NCBI RefSeq assembly: GCF_013822795.1
Contig: NZ_PNLB01000026.1
Coordinates: 1-62,021, forward strand
Direction of reading: 5' to 3'
Length of the DNA: 62,021 bases
Source of the DNA: Phenylobacterium sp.
GTDB lineage: Bacteria; Pseudomonadota; Alphaproteobacteria; Caulobacterales; Caulobacteraceae
Shown here: positions 8,486 to 18,244 of the stretch, piece after piece
Position numbering within the stretch: the first letter of the stretch is position 1
Layout: each line of letters begins with the position of its first letter
Program-made: the position numbers and the translations under genes
The notes under the pieces: model-generated
Databases searched by the model: none
What the model was told of the DNA's origin: nothing
What the model saw: only the letters and a program-made list of their open reading frames with translations

Positions 8486-9610
8486 TCAGCGGCGATCCGT
8501 ACCGCCCGGAACATAGGCGCCGCCGCCGGTCTGGGCCCGGTGGCGCAAATAGGCGTCGGCCAGCACGCAGGCAGTCATCGCCTCGACCACCGGCACGGCG
8601 CGCAGTCCCACGCAGGGGTCGTGACGGCCCTTGGTGCGCAGGTCGATCTCCTGGCCGGCTTCGTTCAGGCTGCGGCGCAGCGTCAGGATCGACGAGGTCG
8701 GCTTGAACGCCACCCGCGCCACCACGGGCGCGCCGGACGAGATGCCGCCCAGGATGCCGCCGGCGCTGTTGGACAGGAACAGCGGCTGGCCGTCGTTGCC
8801 CATGCGCATCTCGTCGGCGTTTTCCTCGCCCGAGAAGGCTGCCGAGGCGAAGCCCGCGCCGATCTCCACGCCCTTGGAGGCGTTGATCGACATCAGGGCC
8901 GCCGCCAGCTCTGCGTCCAGCTTGCCGTAGACGGGCGCGCCCCAGCCGGCCGGCACGCCCAGCGCCTCGACCTCGACGATCGCGCCCGTCGAGGACCCGG
9001 CCTTGCGGACCTGCTCCAGGTGCTCTTCCCAGACCGGCGCCGTTTGGGCGTCCGGACACCAGAAGCCGTTCTCGTGGCGCTGATCCCAGTCAAAGCGGCT
9101 GCGGTCGATGGCGTGTGGGCCGATCTGCACCACGGCGGCGCGGACAGTGACGCCCTCGATGATCTTGCGCGCCACGGCGCCGGCCGCCACCCGCGCGGCG
9201 GTCTCGCGCGCCGAGGCCCGGCCCCCGCCGCGATAGTCGCGCACGCCGTACTTGGCGAAATAGGTGTAGTCGGCGTGGCCGGGACGGAATTGGGTGGCGA
9301 TCTCGCCATAGTCGCGCGAGCGCTGGTCGACGTTCTCGATCAGCATCGAGATCGGCGTACCGGTGGTCACCTGGCCGTCAGTGCGCTCGTCCTGGAACAC
9401 GCCCGACAGGATTTTCACCGCGTCCGGCTCTTGGCGTTGGGTGACGAACTTGCCCTGGCCGGGACGGCGCTGGTCCAGCCACACCTGCACCTCTTCGGCG
9501 GTCAGGCCGATGCCGGGAGGGCAGCCGTCGATGACGCAGCCCAGGGCCGGTCCGTGGCTCTCGCCCCAGGTGGTCACGCGAAACAGATGGCCGAAGGTGT
9601 TGTGCGACAT
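8486..9610 (-). CDS. aroC: Chorismate synthase AroC
   Basis: Last shikimate pathway enzyme: it eliminates phosphate from EPSP to give chorismate, using reduced FMN. The 374 residues show all family signatures: the start SHNTFGHLFRVTTWGESHGP, the DQRRPGQG segment, RPGHADYTY, and RGGGRASARETAARV near residue 125. The length is normal. It is on the minus strand just downstream of the DnaJ-like gene (33 bases apart), perhaps cotranscribed with it. Confidence 0.97.
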   Translation of the reverse strand: MSHNTFGHLFRVTTWGESHGPALGCVIDGCPPGIGLTAEEVQVWLDQRRPGQGKFVTQRQEPDAVKILSGVFQDERTDGQVTTGTPISMLIENVDQRSRDYGEIATQFRPGHADYTYFAKYGVRDYRGGGRASARETAARVAAGAVARKIIEGVTVRAAVVQIGPHAIDRSRFDWDQRHENGFWCPDAQTAPVWEEHLEQVRKAGSSTGAIVEVEALGVPAGWGAPVYGKLDAELAAALMSINASKGVEIGAGFASAAFSGEENADEMRMGNDGQPLFLSNSAGGILGGISSGAPVVARVAFKPTSSILTLRRSLNEAGQEIDLRTKGRHDPCVGLRAVPVVEAMTACVLADAYLRHRAQTGGGAYVPGGTDRR

Positions 9611-9643
9611 GGCGGCGTTCTTAAAGCCGGCTTGGGCTCAAGG

Positions 9644-10351
9644 CTAGGCCGCCCAGGCCGCGGCGAACCGGCGGCGCAGGGTGCGCGTGGCGGTGTCGGT
9701 GGTGCGGGTCTGCTCGGTCAGGCGCAGGAACAGGTGCCCCTGCGGATGGTCGCCCCGGGCCGGTAGTCCCTGGCCGGCCAACCGGACCAGACCGCGTTCT
9801 CCGGCCTTCTTGGTGATCCAGACCACCCGGCGCCCCAGCGGCGTGTCCACCGCCACTCGGCCGCCCTGCGCCAGAACGTGCGGATGCAGCGGCGTGGTGA
9901 CCCACAGGTCGTGACCGCGGATCATGATCTGCGCATCGCCGCGCACGGCGATCTCGAACATGTCGGCGCCGGCCCGCAGCAGGTCGCCTGAGCGCAGACC
10001 GGCGGGCAGGGTGATCTTCAGGCTGCGGCCGTCCGTGGTCTCGCGCAGCACCACCCCGCCGTTTAGCGACAGCAGCGGCGTGATCGGCAGGATCCTGTCG
10101 TCCTGCGCGGTTTTCCTGACGGTGGCGGGCGGCTGGATGATCGTACCGGTCGGGATCGGCTCGCTCAGCAGGCGGTAGGCCTCGACCACCTGGCGGAAGC
10201 GCTCGGCGTCGCCCCCGGGGCGATCGGGGTGGGCGCCCTTGGCCGCCTCGCGGAAGGCGCGGCGCAGTTCGGCGGGCGCGGCGCCGGACGCGACGCCCAG
10301 CACTGCGCGCGCCTGCTTCCTGTCCAGCATGGGTGACTTGGGCGCGGCCAT
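9644..10351 (-). CDS. DnaJ-class co-chaperone with J domain and C-terminal substrate domain
   Basis: 235-residue J-domain protein. Residues 12-65 form the J domain with the invariant HPD (GAHPDRPGGD) that stimulates DnaK ATPase. The rest resembles the DnaJ C-terminal beta-barrel domain (LKITLPAGLRSGDLLRAG, GDHPQGHLFLRL). The Gly/Phe linker and the zinc-finger repeats of full DnaJ are absent, so it is a CbpA-like or shorter specialised co-chaperone. It is divergent from pdxH with about 75 bases between starts. Confidence 0.85.
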   Translation of the reverse strand: MAAPKSPMLDRKQARAVLGVASGAAPAELRRAFREAAKGAHPDRPGGDAERFRQVVEAYRLLSEPIPTGTIIQPPATVRKTAQDDRILPITPLLSLNGGVVLRETTDGRSLKITLPAGLRSGDLLRAGADMFEIAVRGDAQIMIRGHDLWVTTPLHPHVLAQGGRVAVDTPLGRRVVWITKKAGERGLVRLAGQGLPARGDHPQGHLFLRLTEQTRTTDTATRTLRRRFAAAWAA

Positions 10352-10427
10352 CCGGCGACTGTGGACGGCGCATGGTCAACGGTGCGTTAAGCATGGCAAG
10401 CGCGCGCCAAGGCGCTATATCGTCGGC

Positions 10428-11093
10428 ATGAGCGACAAGGCCGCAATTCCTCCCTCGCCCAGCGAGGACGACTACGTCCGCCAGGTGACCGCGGCCGAGC
10501 CGCCGCCGCTGCTGTCGGCCCAGGACCCGTTCGAGCTGTTCGCTGAATGGATGAAAGAGGCCGCGGCCAAAGAGCCCAACGATCCCAACGGCATGGCGCT
10601 GGCCACCGTGGACGAAAGCGGCATGCCGGACGTGCGCATGGTGCTGCTCAAGGACGCCGGCCCCGAGGGCTTTGTGTTCTATACCAATCTCGGCAGCGCC
10701 AAGGGCCGTCAGCTCGCCGCCAATCCCAAGGCCTCGCTGCTGTTTCACTGGAAGTCGCTGCGCCGCCAGGTCCGCGTTCGCGGCACGGTGACGCCGGTGA
10801 CGCCGGAGGAGGCCGACGCCTATTTCGCCACCCGCGCTCGCCCAGCCCAGATCGGGGCCTGGGCGTCGGACCAGTCGCAGCAGCTGCCCGACCGACTGGC
10901 CCTCGAAAAGCGCATCGCCGAGATCGGCCTGAAGTTCGGCCTCGGCAAAGTGCCGCGCCCGCCGCACTGGTCGGGTTTCCGCGTGCAGCCTGAGGTGATC
11001 GAGTTCTGGCGCGACCGGCCGTTCCGGCTGCACGAGCGCCTGGTCTTCGTCCGCGTGGGGGAGGGCTGGACCACCCAGCGCCTCTATCCTTGA
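10428..11093 (+). CDS. pdxH: Pyridoxamine 5'-phosphate oxidase PdxH
   Basis: Flavoenzyme that oxidises pyridoxine or pyridoxamine 5'-phosphate to pyridoxal phosphate. The 221-residue protein from ATG 10428 shows the FMN-binding motifs RMVLLKDAGPEGFVFYTN and SLRRQVRVRG, PPHWSGFRVQP and the C-terminal ERLVFVR...TQRLYP. The frame is open upstream to 10239, but those codons do not resemble the family. Its TGA overlaps the TTG start of the following gene, indicating coupled translation. Confidence 0.96.
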   Translation: MSDKAAIPPSPSEDDYVRQVTAAEPPPLLSAQDPFELFAEWMKEAAAKEPNDPNGMALATVDESGMPDVRMVLLKDAGPEGFVFYTNLGSAKGRQLAANPKASLLFHWKSLRRQVRVRGTVTPVTPEEADAYFATRARPAQIGAWASDQSQQLPDRLALEKRIAEIGLKFGLGKVPRPPHWSGFRVQPEVIEFWRDRPFRLHERLVFVRVGEGWTTQRLYP

Positions 11094-12592
11094 CCGACGC
11101 TGAAGAAGCCGAAGTCGTCGCCTGGCTGGAAGGCGAGGCCGAAAGCAAGATCGAGACCGGCTGCGCCTGGGTGTTCCTGGCCGGCGACACCGCCTTCAAG
11201 GTCAAGAAGCGGGTCGATCTGGGTTTCCTCGACTACTCCACGCTCGACCTACGCCACTGGGCGCTGGAGCGGGAGCTGCGCTTCAATCGCGCCGCCACCT
11301 CCGACATCTATCGCGCGGTGCGGACGATCACCCGCAAGAGCGGCGGCGGGCTCGAACTCGACGGCGCCGGCGCTGTGGTCGAGTACGCGCTGGAGATGCG
11401 CCGCTTCGATGAGAGCTTCGTGCTCGCCGCCCGTCCTTGGGCGGTCGACGGGCCGCTGGCCGAGGCCATGGGCCGCGAGGTCGCGAGCGTCCACGCCAAG
11501 GCCGAGCTGCGCCCGCAGGGCGGCGGCGGCAAGGCGCTGAAATACACCATCGACTCCAACGCCAAGCTGCTGCGCGAACTGGCGCCGAAGCTCGGCGAGG
11601 CCCGCGTCGAAGCGCTGATCGCGGCCACTGACGCCGAGTTCTTCCGCCATGAGGCCCTGCTGGACGCCCGCCGCGACGCCGGCTTCGCCCGCCAGTGCCA
11701 CGCCGACCTGCATCTCGGGAACATCCTGCTGGAGGACGGCAGGCCCGTCCTCTTCGACTGCATCGAGTTCAACGACATCCTGTCGGACATCGACATCCAG
11801 TACGACCTCGCCTTCCTGTTGATGGACCTCGACTTCCGCCGGCGGCGCGATGCGGCGGTGCGGGTGCTGTCGGCCTATGTCGACGAGGGCCGTCGCCACT
11901 TCGGGCCGGATCTGCTGGACGGCCTCGCCGCCCTGCCGCTGATGATGGCTGTCCGTGCCGGCGTGCGGGCCCATGTCCAGGCGCACAGCTCCGACCTGGA
12001 AGGCGCGGGCGCCTATCTCGACGCCGGCTTGGCGCACCTGTCGCCGCCGCCGCCCAAGTTGACCGCGGTCGGCGGGCTCTCGGGCTCGGGCAAGTCGACC
12101 TTCGCGCGGCTCATCGCGCCGGGCCTGGGCGCCTCGCCAGGCGCGGTGGTGCTGCGCACCGACGAGATCCGCAAGCGCTTGCTGGGCGTGGCGCCCGACG
12201 CCTCGCTGCCGGCCAGCGTCTACTCGCCCGCCTTCTATCAGGAGGTCTACGACACCCTGTTGGCCGAGGCCCGCGCCCTGCTGGACGCCGGCCGCGCCGT
12301 GGTGGTCGACGCGACCTTCATCCAGCCCGAGCTGCGCGGCCGCGTCGAAGCGCTGGCCAAGGACGCCGGCGTGCCGTTCCACGGGGTCTGGCTGCAGGCC
12401 GCGCCGGAAATCCTGGCCCAGCGCATCGAGGGCAGGGAAGGCGACGCCTCCGACGCCACGGTCGCCACCCTGCGCATGCAGCTCGAACGCGACGTCGGCC
12501 CCATCGACTGGATCGGCGTCGACGCCTCAGGCCCAGCCCAGGACGCCGCCGAGGCCTGGTCGATCCAGTACGCCGGCGCGCCGCTGGTCTAG
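11090..12592 (+). CDS. Two-domain protein: aminoglycoside-phosphotransferase-like kinase plus P-loop NTPase
   Basis: Residues 1-310 resemble the APH/choline kinase fold, with the catalytic loop HADLHLGNIL and a downstream LFDCIEFND metal-binding segment. Residues 325-500 form a separate P-loop kinase with Walker A GLSGSGKST and VVVDATFIQPE. Database entries usually call this a bifunctional aminoglycoside phosphotransferase/ATP-binding protein; drug resistance should not be assumed, and the true substrate is unknown. TTG at 11090 overlaps the pdxH stop (TTGA), so it is translated with pdxH. Confidence 0.87.
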   Translation: MTDAEEAEVVAWLEGEAESKIETGCAWVFLAGDTAFKVKKRVDLGFLDYSTLDLRHWALERELRFNRAATSDIYRAVRTITRKSGGGLELDGAGAVVEYALEMRRFDESFVLAARPWAVDGPLAEAMGREVASVHAKAELRPQGGGGKALKYTIDSNAKLLRELAPKLGEARVEALIAATDAEFFRHEALLDARRDAGFARQCHADLHLGNILLEDGRPVLFDCIEFNDILSDIDIQYDLAFLLMDLDFRRRRDAAVRVLSAYVDEGRRHFGPDLLDGLAALPLMMAVRAGVRAHVQAHSSDLEGAGAYLDAGLAHLSPPPPKLTAVGGLSGSGKSTFARLIAPGLGASPGAVVLRTDEIRKRLLGVAPDASLPASVYSPAFYQEVYDTLLAEARALLDAGRAVVVDATFIQPELRGRVEALAKDAGVPFHGVWLQAAPEILAQRIEGREGDASDATVATLRMQLERDVGPIDWIGVDASGPAQDAAEAWSIQYAGAPLV

Positions 12593-12599
12593 TTCAGCC

Positions 12600-13778
12600 T
12601 CAGACCGCTTGTCCGGCCACCCAGCCCGACGACCACGCCCACTGGAAGTTATACCCGCCCAACCAGCCGGTGACGTCGACCACCTCGCCGATGAAGTAGA
12701 GCCCCGGCACGGCCTTGGCCTGCATGGTCTTGGACTCCAGCGCGTCGGTGTCCACGCCTCCCAGCGTCACCTCGGCGGTGCGATAGCCTTCCGATCCGAC
12801 CGGCTTCACCGTCCAGGCGTTCACCGCCGTGTCGATACGCCCGATGGCCTTGTCCGACAGGTCGCCGGCGTTGGTTGGAGCCGCGGCCTCGTCCAGGATC
12901 ATCTGCGCCACGCGCCGCGGCAGGTGCTCGGAGAGCACCGTGATCGCCGCCTGCTTGCCGCGGGTCTGGCGCGCGGTCTTCAAGGTGGCGGCCATGTCCA
13001 CGCCCGGCGCCATCGACACCGTGATCGCCTGGCCCTCGCGCCAGTAGGACGAGATCTGCAGGATCGACGGGCCCGACAGCCCGCGATGGGTGAACAGCAT
13101 CGCCTCGCTGAATTTGGTCTTGCCGCTGGCGACGACGGAATCCACCGCCACTCCGGCCAGCGGTTTCAGCCGCTCCAGCATCCCAATCTCGAAAGTCAGC
13201 GGCACCAGGGCCGGGCGCGTCTCGACGATATTCAGCCCGAACTGCCGGGCGATCTCGTAGCCGAAACCGGTGGCGCCCATCTTCGGGATCGACTTGCCGC
13301 CGCTGGCGATCACCAACGCCTCGCAGGTCACCCGTCCGCCGCTGGTCTCCAGCGAGAAGCCTTCATCCTCCTGCTCGACCCGCTCGACGCTGGTCTTCAG
13401 GCGCAAGGTCACGCCCGCCTGGCGCATCGCGCCGGTCAGCATGGCGATGATGTCCTTGGCCGAGTTGTCGCAGAACAGCTGGCCCAGGGTCTTCTCGTGA
13501 TAGGCGATCCCCTCGCGCTCGACCCAGGCGATGAAGTCCTTGGCCGTGTAGCGGCGCAGCGCCGAGATCGCGAAGTGCGGGTTGGCCGAGAGGAAGTTGG
13601 CCGGGGCGGCGTTGACGTTGGTGAAGTTGCAGCGCCCGCCGCCGGAGATGCGGATCTTCTCGCCCGGCGCGGCGGCGTGATCGATCACCAGGACCTTGCG
13701 GCCGCGCTTGCCGGCCTCGATCGCGCACATCATGCCCGCCGCGCCGGCGCCGATCACCACGACGTCGAACTGATCCAC
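12600..13778 (-). CDS. BaiN/YhiN-type NAD(P)/FAD-dependent flavoprotein
   Basis: 392-residue flavoprotein of the HI0933/BaiN family. The N-terminal FAD-binding GxGxxG is seen in VVVIGAGAAGMMCAIEAGKRG (dinucleotide-binding), followed by the family hallmark ISGGGRCNFTN near residue 45. The C-terminus has GLYFIGEVVDVTGWLGGYNFQWAWSSG, also typical. Members are oxidoreductases acting on poorly defined substrates. The gene converges on the kinase gene, with only 7 bases between the stops. Confidence 0.93.
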   Translation of the reverse strand: MDQFDVVVIGAGAAGMMCAIEAGKRGRKVLVIDHAAAPGEKIRISGGGRCNFTNVNAAPANFLSANPHFAISALRRYTAKDFIAWVEREGIAYHEKTLGQLFCDNSAKDIIAMLTGAMRQAGVTLRLKTSVERVEQEDEGFSLETSGGRVTCEALVIASGGKSIPKMGATGFGYEIARQFGLNIVETRPALVPLTFEIGMLERLKPLAGVAVDSVVASGKTKFSEAMLFTHRGLSGPSILQISSYWREGQAITVSMAPGVDMAATLKTARQTRGKQAAITVLSEHLPRRVAQMILDEAAAPTNAGDLSDKAIGRIDTAVNAWTVKPVGSEGYRTAEVTLGGVDTDALESKTMQAKAVPGLYFIGEVVDVTGWLGGYNFQWAWSSGWVAGQAV

Positions 13779-13838
13779 TAGGTCCTCGCGGCTTGGATAA
13801 AGGAAAGCCGGCCCTTCGATAGGAGAGGGGCCGACAAG

Positions 13839-14207
13839 TCAACTGGCGGGCTGGAACAGCTCGATCGGATTGCCGGACGGATCCTCGCACAGGATCTGGC
13901 GTCCGCCCGGCCCGACGACGATCTGGTTGCGGAATGAAACGCCGAGGCCGGACAGATACGCCACCGCCGCCTCGATATCGGCCACCTCCAGCACCATGCG
14001 GTTCCAGCCGCCGGGCGCCGGCGATTGGCCGTCGGGCATCGGGCGCGCTGCGGACGATGGCGGTCCCGCCGTCCACAGCGTCAGGTCACCGCGTCTCAGG
14101 ATCGCCATCGCCGGGGGAAACTGCTGAACAACTTCGAAGCCCAAGGCCTCGACATAGAACGCCGTCGCCGCCTCGACATCGGTCACCAGGTATCGGATCG
14201 TCGCCAT
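13839..14207 (-). CDS. VOC/glyoxalase-superfamily protein
   Basis: 122-residue single-module vicinal oxygen chelate protein: RYLVTDVEAATAFYVEALGFEVV at the start and QILCEDPSGNPIELFQP at the end are the usual paired beta-alpha-beta motifs. ATG 14207 has GGAGG 7 bases upstream, better supported than the upstream ATG at 14237. It could be a lyase, dioxygenase-like enzyme or a binding protein; the metal ligands are not fully typical and the substrate is unknown. Confidence 0.87.
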   Translation of the reverse strand: MATIRYLVTDVEAATAFYVEALGFEVVQQFPPAMAILRRGDLTLWTAGPPSSAARPMPDGQSPAPGGWNRMVLEVADIEAAVAYLSGLGVSFRNQIVVGPGGRQILCEDPSGNPIELFQPAS

Positions 14208-14355
14208 CGCAAACCTCCATTCCCCGCGAAACACCATGCCGCAGCGGGATTTCTCGACAAGCCCCTGTTCACCGAGCCGCGTTGCGTTAAGGACTTGGTG
14301 AATCTAGCTTGCGCCAGCCCCAGAGAGGGCGGCGTCGTCGGGAGGGAGTACGAGT

Positions 14356-16184
<1,829 letters not shown>

Positions 16185-16203
<19 letters not shown>

Positions 16204-16242
16204 CCGCGCCTGAGCCGGCCCTCGCGCCAGCTCGGCCGGTCA
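16185..16242 (+). promoter_or_regulatory. Candidate -1 programmed ribosomal frameshift signal
   Basis: In the synthetase frame the codons read cgC CCT TTT, an X-XXY-YYZ slippery heptamer (16185-16191). Nine bases later a long imperfect hairpin starts: TGACCG/CGGTCA (16201-16206 with 16237-16242), GCC/GGC, GAGC/GCTC and GGC/GCC, closing a six-base loop at 16220-16225, about 16 pairs with two bulges and one mismatch. The zero-frame stop TGA is the first codon of the stem. The -1 frame then reads through 400 bases of membrane-protein coding sequence. Layout fits known bacterial frameshift sites; activity is an inference. Confidence 0.45.
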
Positions 16243-16708
16243 CGCCGTCCCGCCAGCGCGAGCGCGCCGTCTCGCACGGCTTCGCCGATATCTATCTGAC
16301 GGGGGCGACGCTGATCGCCCTGGCCCCGGCCTTCCTGGTCGCGGTCGGGGTGGTCGCGCCGCGGCTGGGCCTGATGAGCGAGGGAGTCGGCATCGGCCTG
16401 CTCGCCATGCAATGGGCGCCGCATATCGCCCTGGCCAGTGTCGCCGCTGGGGCCTTTGGCGTGCTGGTCGCCTTGCTCGCCGGCTTTTCGCGGTTCTGGC
16501 TGCGGGCGCTGCTGGTGCTGGCCATCACCACCACGACCCTGTTCGCCTACGTCTGGGAACGCGAGGTGCGCCAGCCAGCGGCCGCTGTCGCAGACGCCGG
16601 CTAGCGCGGTGCAGCAGCGGGACGGGGGCCGCCTGAGCTCCCGATCTTCCGGGCGGGCGCCAGCGCTTCCACAATTGCGTCTGGCCTGAAGTCCATATTT
16701 CCGCTATA

Positions 16709-16735
16709 AGCCGAAATCGAAGATCGCTTTCGGCT
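16709..16735 (+). repeat. Leader hairpin upstream of cold-shock gene
   Basis: AGCCGAAA (16709-16716) and TTTCGGCT (16728-16735) make a perfect 8-base stem with an 11-base loop, about 120 bases before the cold-shock start. A TATAAG-like element at 16705-16710 overlaps its left arm. Cold-shock genes often have long structured leaders; whether this hairpin is in the mRNA or is an operator is not known. Confidence 0.4.
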
Positions 16736-16855
16736 CGGTTGTTCTCATCGCTTTTTCTTCAAGAAGCGCCCCGAGCCGACCTCAACCTTCTCCGAAAATT
16801 TGATCCGCCGCCCCGCATTGGGCGCGCGAAAACTTGCGCCTGAAAGGTGACAATT

Positions 16856-17065
16856 ATGACGACCGGTATCGTGAAGTGGTTCAACCCCACCAAAGGCTTC
16901 GGCTTTATTCAACCTGACGCGGGCGGCGCGGACGTGTTCGTCCATATCAGCGCTGTCGAGCGCTCCAGCCTCGGCTCGCTCGAAGAGGGCCAGAAGCTCG
17001 GCTACGAACTGGAACTGGACTCGCGCAGCGGCAAGATGACCGCCGTCCAGTTGCAAGCCGTCTAA
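16856..17065 (+). CDS. Cold-shock domain protein (CspA family)
   Basis: 69-residue single cold-shock domain, binding single-stranded RNA/DNA and melting mRNA structure. The RNP1 motif KGFGFIQ and RNP2 motif VFVHIS are present, with GIVKWFNPTKGFG at the start. ATG 16856 follows AAAGGTG with a 6-base gap; the in-frame GTG at 16847 lies inside this ribosome binding site and is unlikely to be used. A roughly 150-base leader may regulate translation. Several small basic or helical proteins follow on the same strand. Confidence 0.96.
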   Translation: MTTGIVKWFNPTKGFGFIQPDAGGADVFVHISAVERSSLGSLEEGQKLGYELELDSRSGKMTAVQLQAV

Positions 17066-17132
17066 GCCATTTGTCCTCCGCTTGGGCCGGGCCGGTTCGC
17101 CCGGCTCGCTCGGCGGAGGAACCGCCAAGATC

Positions 17133-17336
17133 ATGACCATCCCCACCATCGAGCGCGCATTCCAGATCGCGCGATCGGGCCAGGCTCGCGACATCGCCAC
17201 GCTCAAGCGCCAGCTTGAAGCCGACGGCTGCCGCGCGGTGGACGCCCTGCTGGCGCCGCGCAGCCTGCGTGGCCATCTGGAAGCCATCTGCCTCGCCGCC
17301 TTCAAGCCGGCGGCCGCGGACACGCCCGACAGCTGA
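17133..17336 (+). CDS. Small uncharacterised protein (67 aa)
   Basis: Begins MTIPTIERAFQIARSG and is predicted mostly helical (IATLKRQLEADGC, LRGHLEAICLAAF). ATG 17133 has GGAGGA 13 bases upstream; the same frame is open to 17082, but that part has low-complexity GSPGSLGGG codons and looks non-coding. It is the second gene of the cold-shock cluster, 67 bases after the csp stop and 8 bases before the next start. The family is not named; similar short proteins occur in related genomes as far as I recall. Confidence 0.7.
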   Translation: MTIPTIERAFQIARSGQARDIATLKRQLEADGCRAVDALLAPRSLRGHLEAICLAAFKPAAADTPDS

Positions 17337-17344
17337 AAGTACAA

Positions 17345-17704
17345 ATGAACGAAACCCAACGCACAGAATTCGCCGAGCGCCTGAAGACGGCGGCCGACGC
17401 GCGCAGCGCGCTCCTCGCCAAGCTTCGGCCCAAGCCGACGGTCACCGCCGCCCAGACCCCCGACCGCAGCGCCCGGCGCGCCGCTGAGCTGGAACAGGTC
17501 CGCGCTGCCCGCCGCCAGGCCAAGGCCGACAAGCAGCTGGCCGCCGCAGAGGCGCAGGAAGCCGCACGTCAGGCCGACGAGGCCGCCGCCGCCGCCTCGC
17601 TCGACGCCAAGCGGGGCGAACGCAAGGAGCGCAAGGCGCTCACCAAGGCCGAGCAGAAGGCCAAGCGCGACCTGCGCTACGCCGCCCGCAAGGCCCGTCA
17701 GTAG
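17345..17704 (+). CDS. DUF6481-like charged helical protein
   Basis: 119 residues, almost entirely Ala, Lys, Arg, Glu and Gln. It is predicted as one long helix or coiled coil (RAAELEQVRAARRQAKADKQ, ending KAEQKAKRDLRYAARKARQ), with an N-terminal FAERLKTAADARSALLAKL typical of DUF6481. No signal peptide or catalytic motif is seen. Basic charge suggests nucleic acid or ribosome association, which is only inference. It sits in the cold-shock cluster. Confidence 0.85.
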   Translation: MNETQRTEFAERLKTAADARSALLAKLRPKPTVTAAQTPDRSARRAAELEQVRAARRQAKADKQLAAAEAQEAARQADEAAAAASLDAKRGERKERKALTKAEQKAKRDLRYAARKARQ

Positions 17705-17722
17705 TTACCCACAGGAGCGCCG

Positions 17723-17866
17723 ATGGCGAGGAAGCCGAATTATCAGTTTGAGCGCATGGAGCGCGAGCGCCTGAAGGCGAGCAAGACCGCGGCCAAGGCC
17801 GCTGAAAAGCGCGAAGAGCGCGAACGCGCGCGGGCGTCGACCGCCCCGCCCGAAGAGGACAAATAG
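17723..17866 (+). CDS. Very small basic protein (47 aa)
   Basis: Translates as MARKPNYQFERMERERL followed by KASKTAAKAAEKREERERAR and a short STAPPEEDK tail. AGGAG lies 6 bases before ATG 17723, the reading frame is in line with neighbouring genes (18 bases after, 3 bases before), and the composition matches the DUF6481-like protein next to it. Short proteins starting MARKPNYxxER are, to my knowledge, frequent in alphaproteobacteria. Function unknown. Confidence 0.8.
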   Translation: MARKPNYQFERMERERLKASKTAAKAAEKREERERARASTAPPEEDK

Positions 17867-17869
17867 CCC

Positions 17870-18133
17870 ATGTCGACCACCAGCGTCGTTTACAGCCATG
17901 AGACGGTCAGCCTCGACGGACAGGTGTTCTCCGACTGCGAGTTCCTCAAGTCCCGCTTGATCTACGCCGGCGGCGAGCCGCCGATCTTCGAACACTGCCG
18001 CTTCCAGGACTGCGAGTGGCGGTTTGACGGCCCAGCCGGCAACACGCTCGCCTACCTCAAGAACCTGTGGGGCGCGGGCGAAAAGGCCTCGGTCCAGGCC
18101 GCCATCAAGGAAATCACCGGCGTCGCGCGCTGA
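17870..18133 (+). CDS. Uncharacterised 87-residue protein
   Basis: Starts 3 bases after the previous stop. The central part VFSDCEFLKSRLIYAG and FEHCRFQDCEWRFDG has spaced Cys and aromatic residues reminiscent of pentapeptide-repeat or right-handed beta-helix proteins, followed by a helical end ASVQAAIKEITGVAR. There is no signal peptide or membrane segment. It is the last gene of the small-protein cluster behind the cold-shock gene. The role is unknown. Confidence 0.75.
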   Translation: MSTTSVVYSHETVSLDGQVFSDCEFLKSRLIYAGGEPPIFEHCRFQDCEWRFDGPAGNTLAYLKNLWGAGEKASVQAAIKEITGVAR

Positions 18134-18161
18134 CGCGCCGCCTGCGCTCCAATCGGCGATT

Positions 18162-18194
18162 GGCGGAAAACGTGGGAAATGCGTCATTTCCGCC
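18162..18194. repeat. Nested inverted repeats after the small-protein cluster
   Basis: GGCGGAAA (18162-18169) pairs with TTTCCGCC (18187-18194), and inside it GGAAATG (18175-18181) pairs with CATTTCC (18185-18191). No T-run follows, so it is either a Rho-type stop region or an operator upstream of the DJ-1-like gene. Confidence 0.4.
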
Positions 18195-18244
18195 ATGACG
18201 CCGGGCCGCTAGCCTTCGATCATCTGCCCAATAGGAGGTCGCAG

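Noticed and set aside
11090..12592. Aminoglycoside resistance gene
   Set aside because: The APH-like fold is fused to a P-loop kinase and is coupled to pdxH; fold similarity does not imply drug modification.
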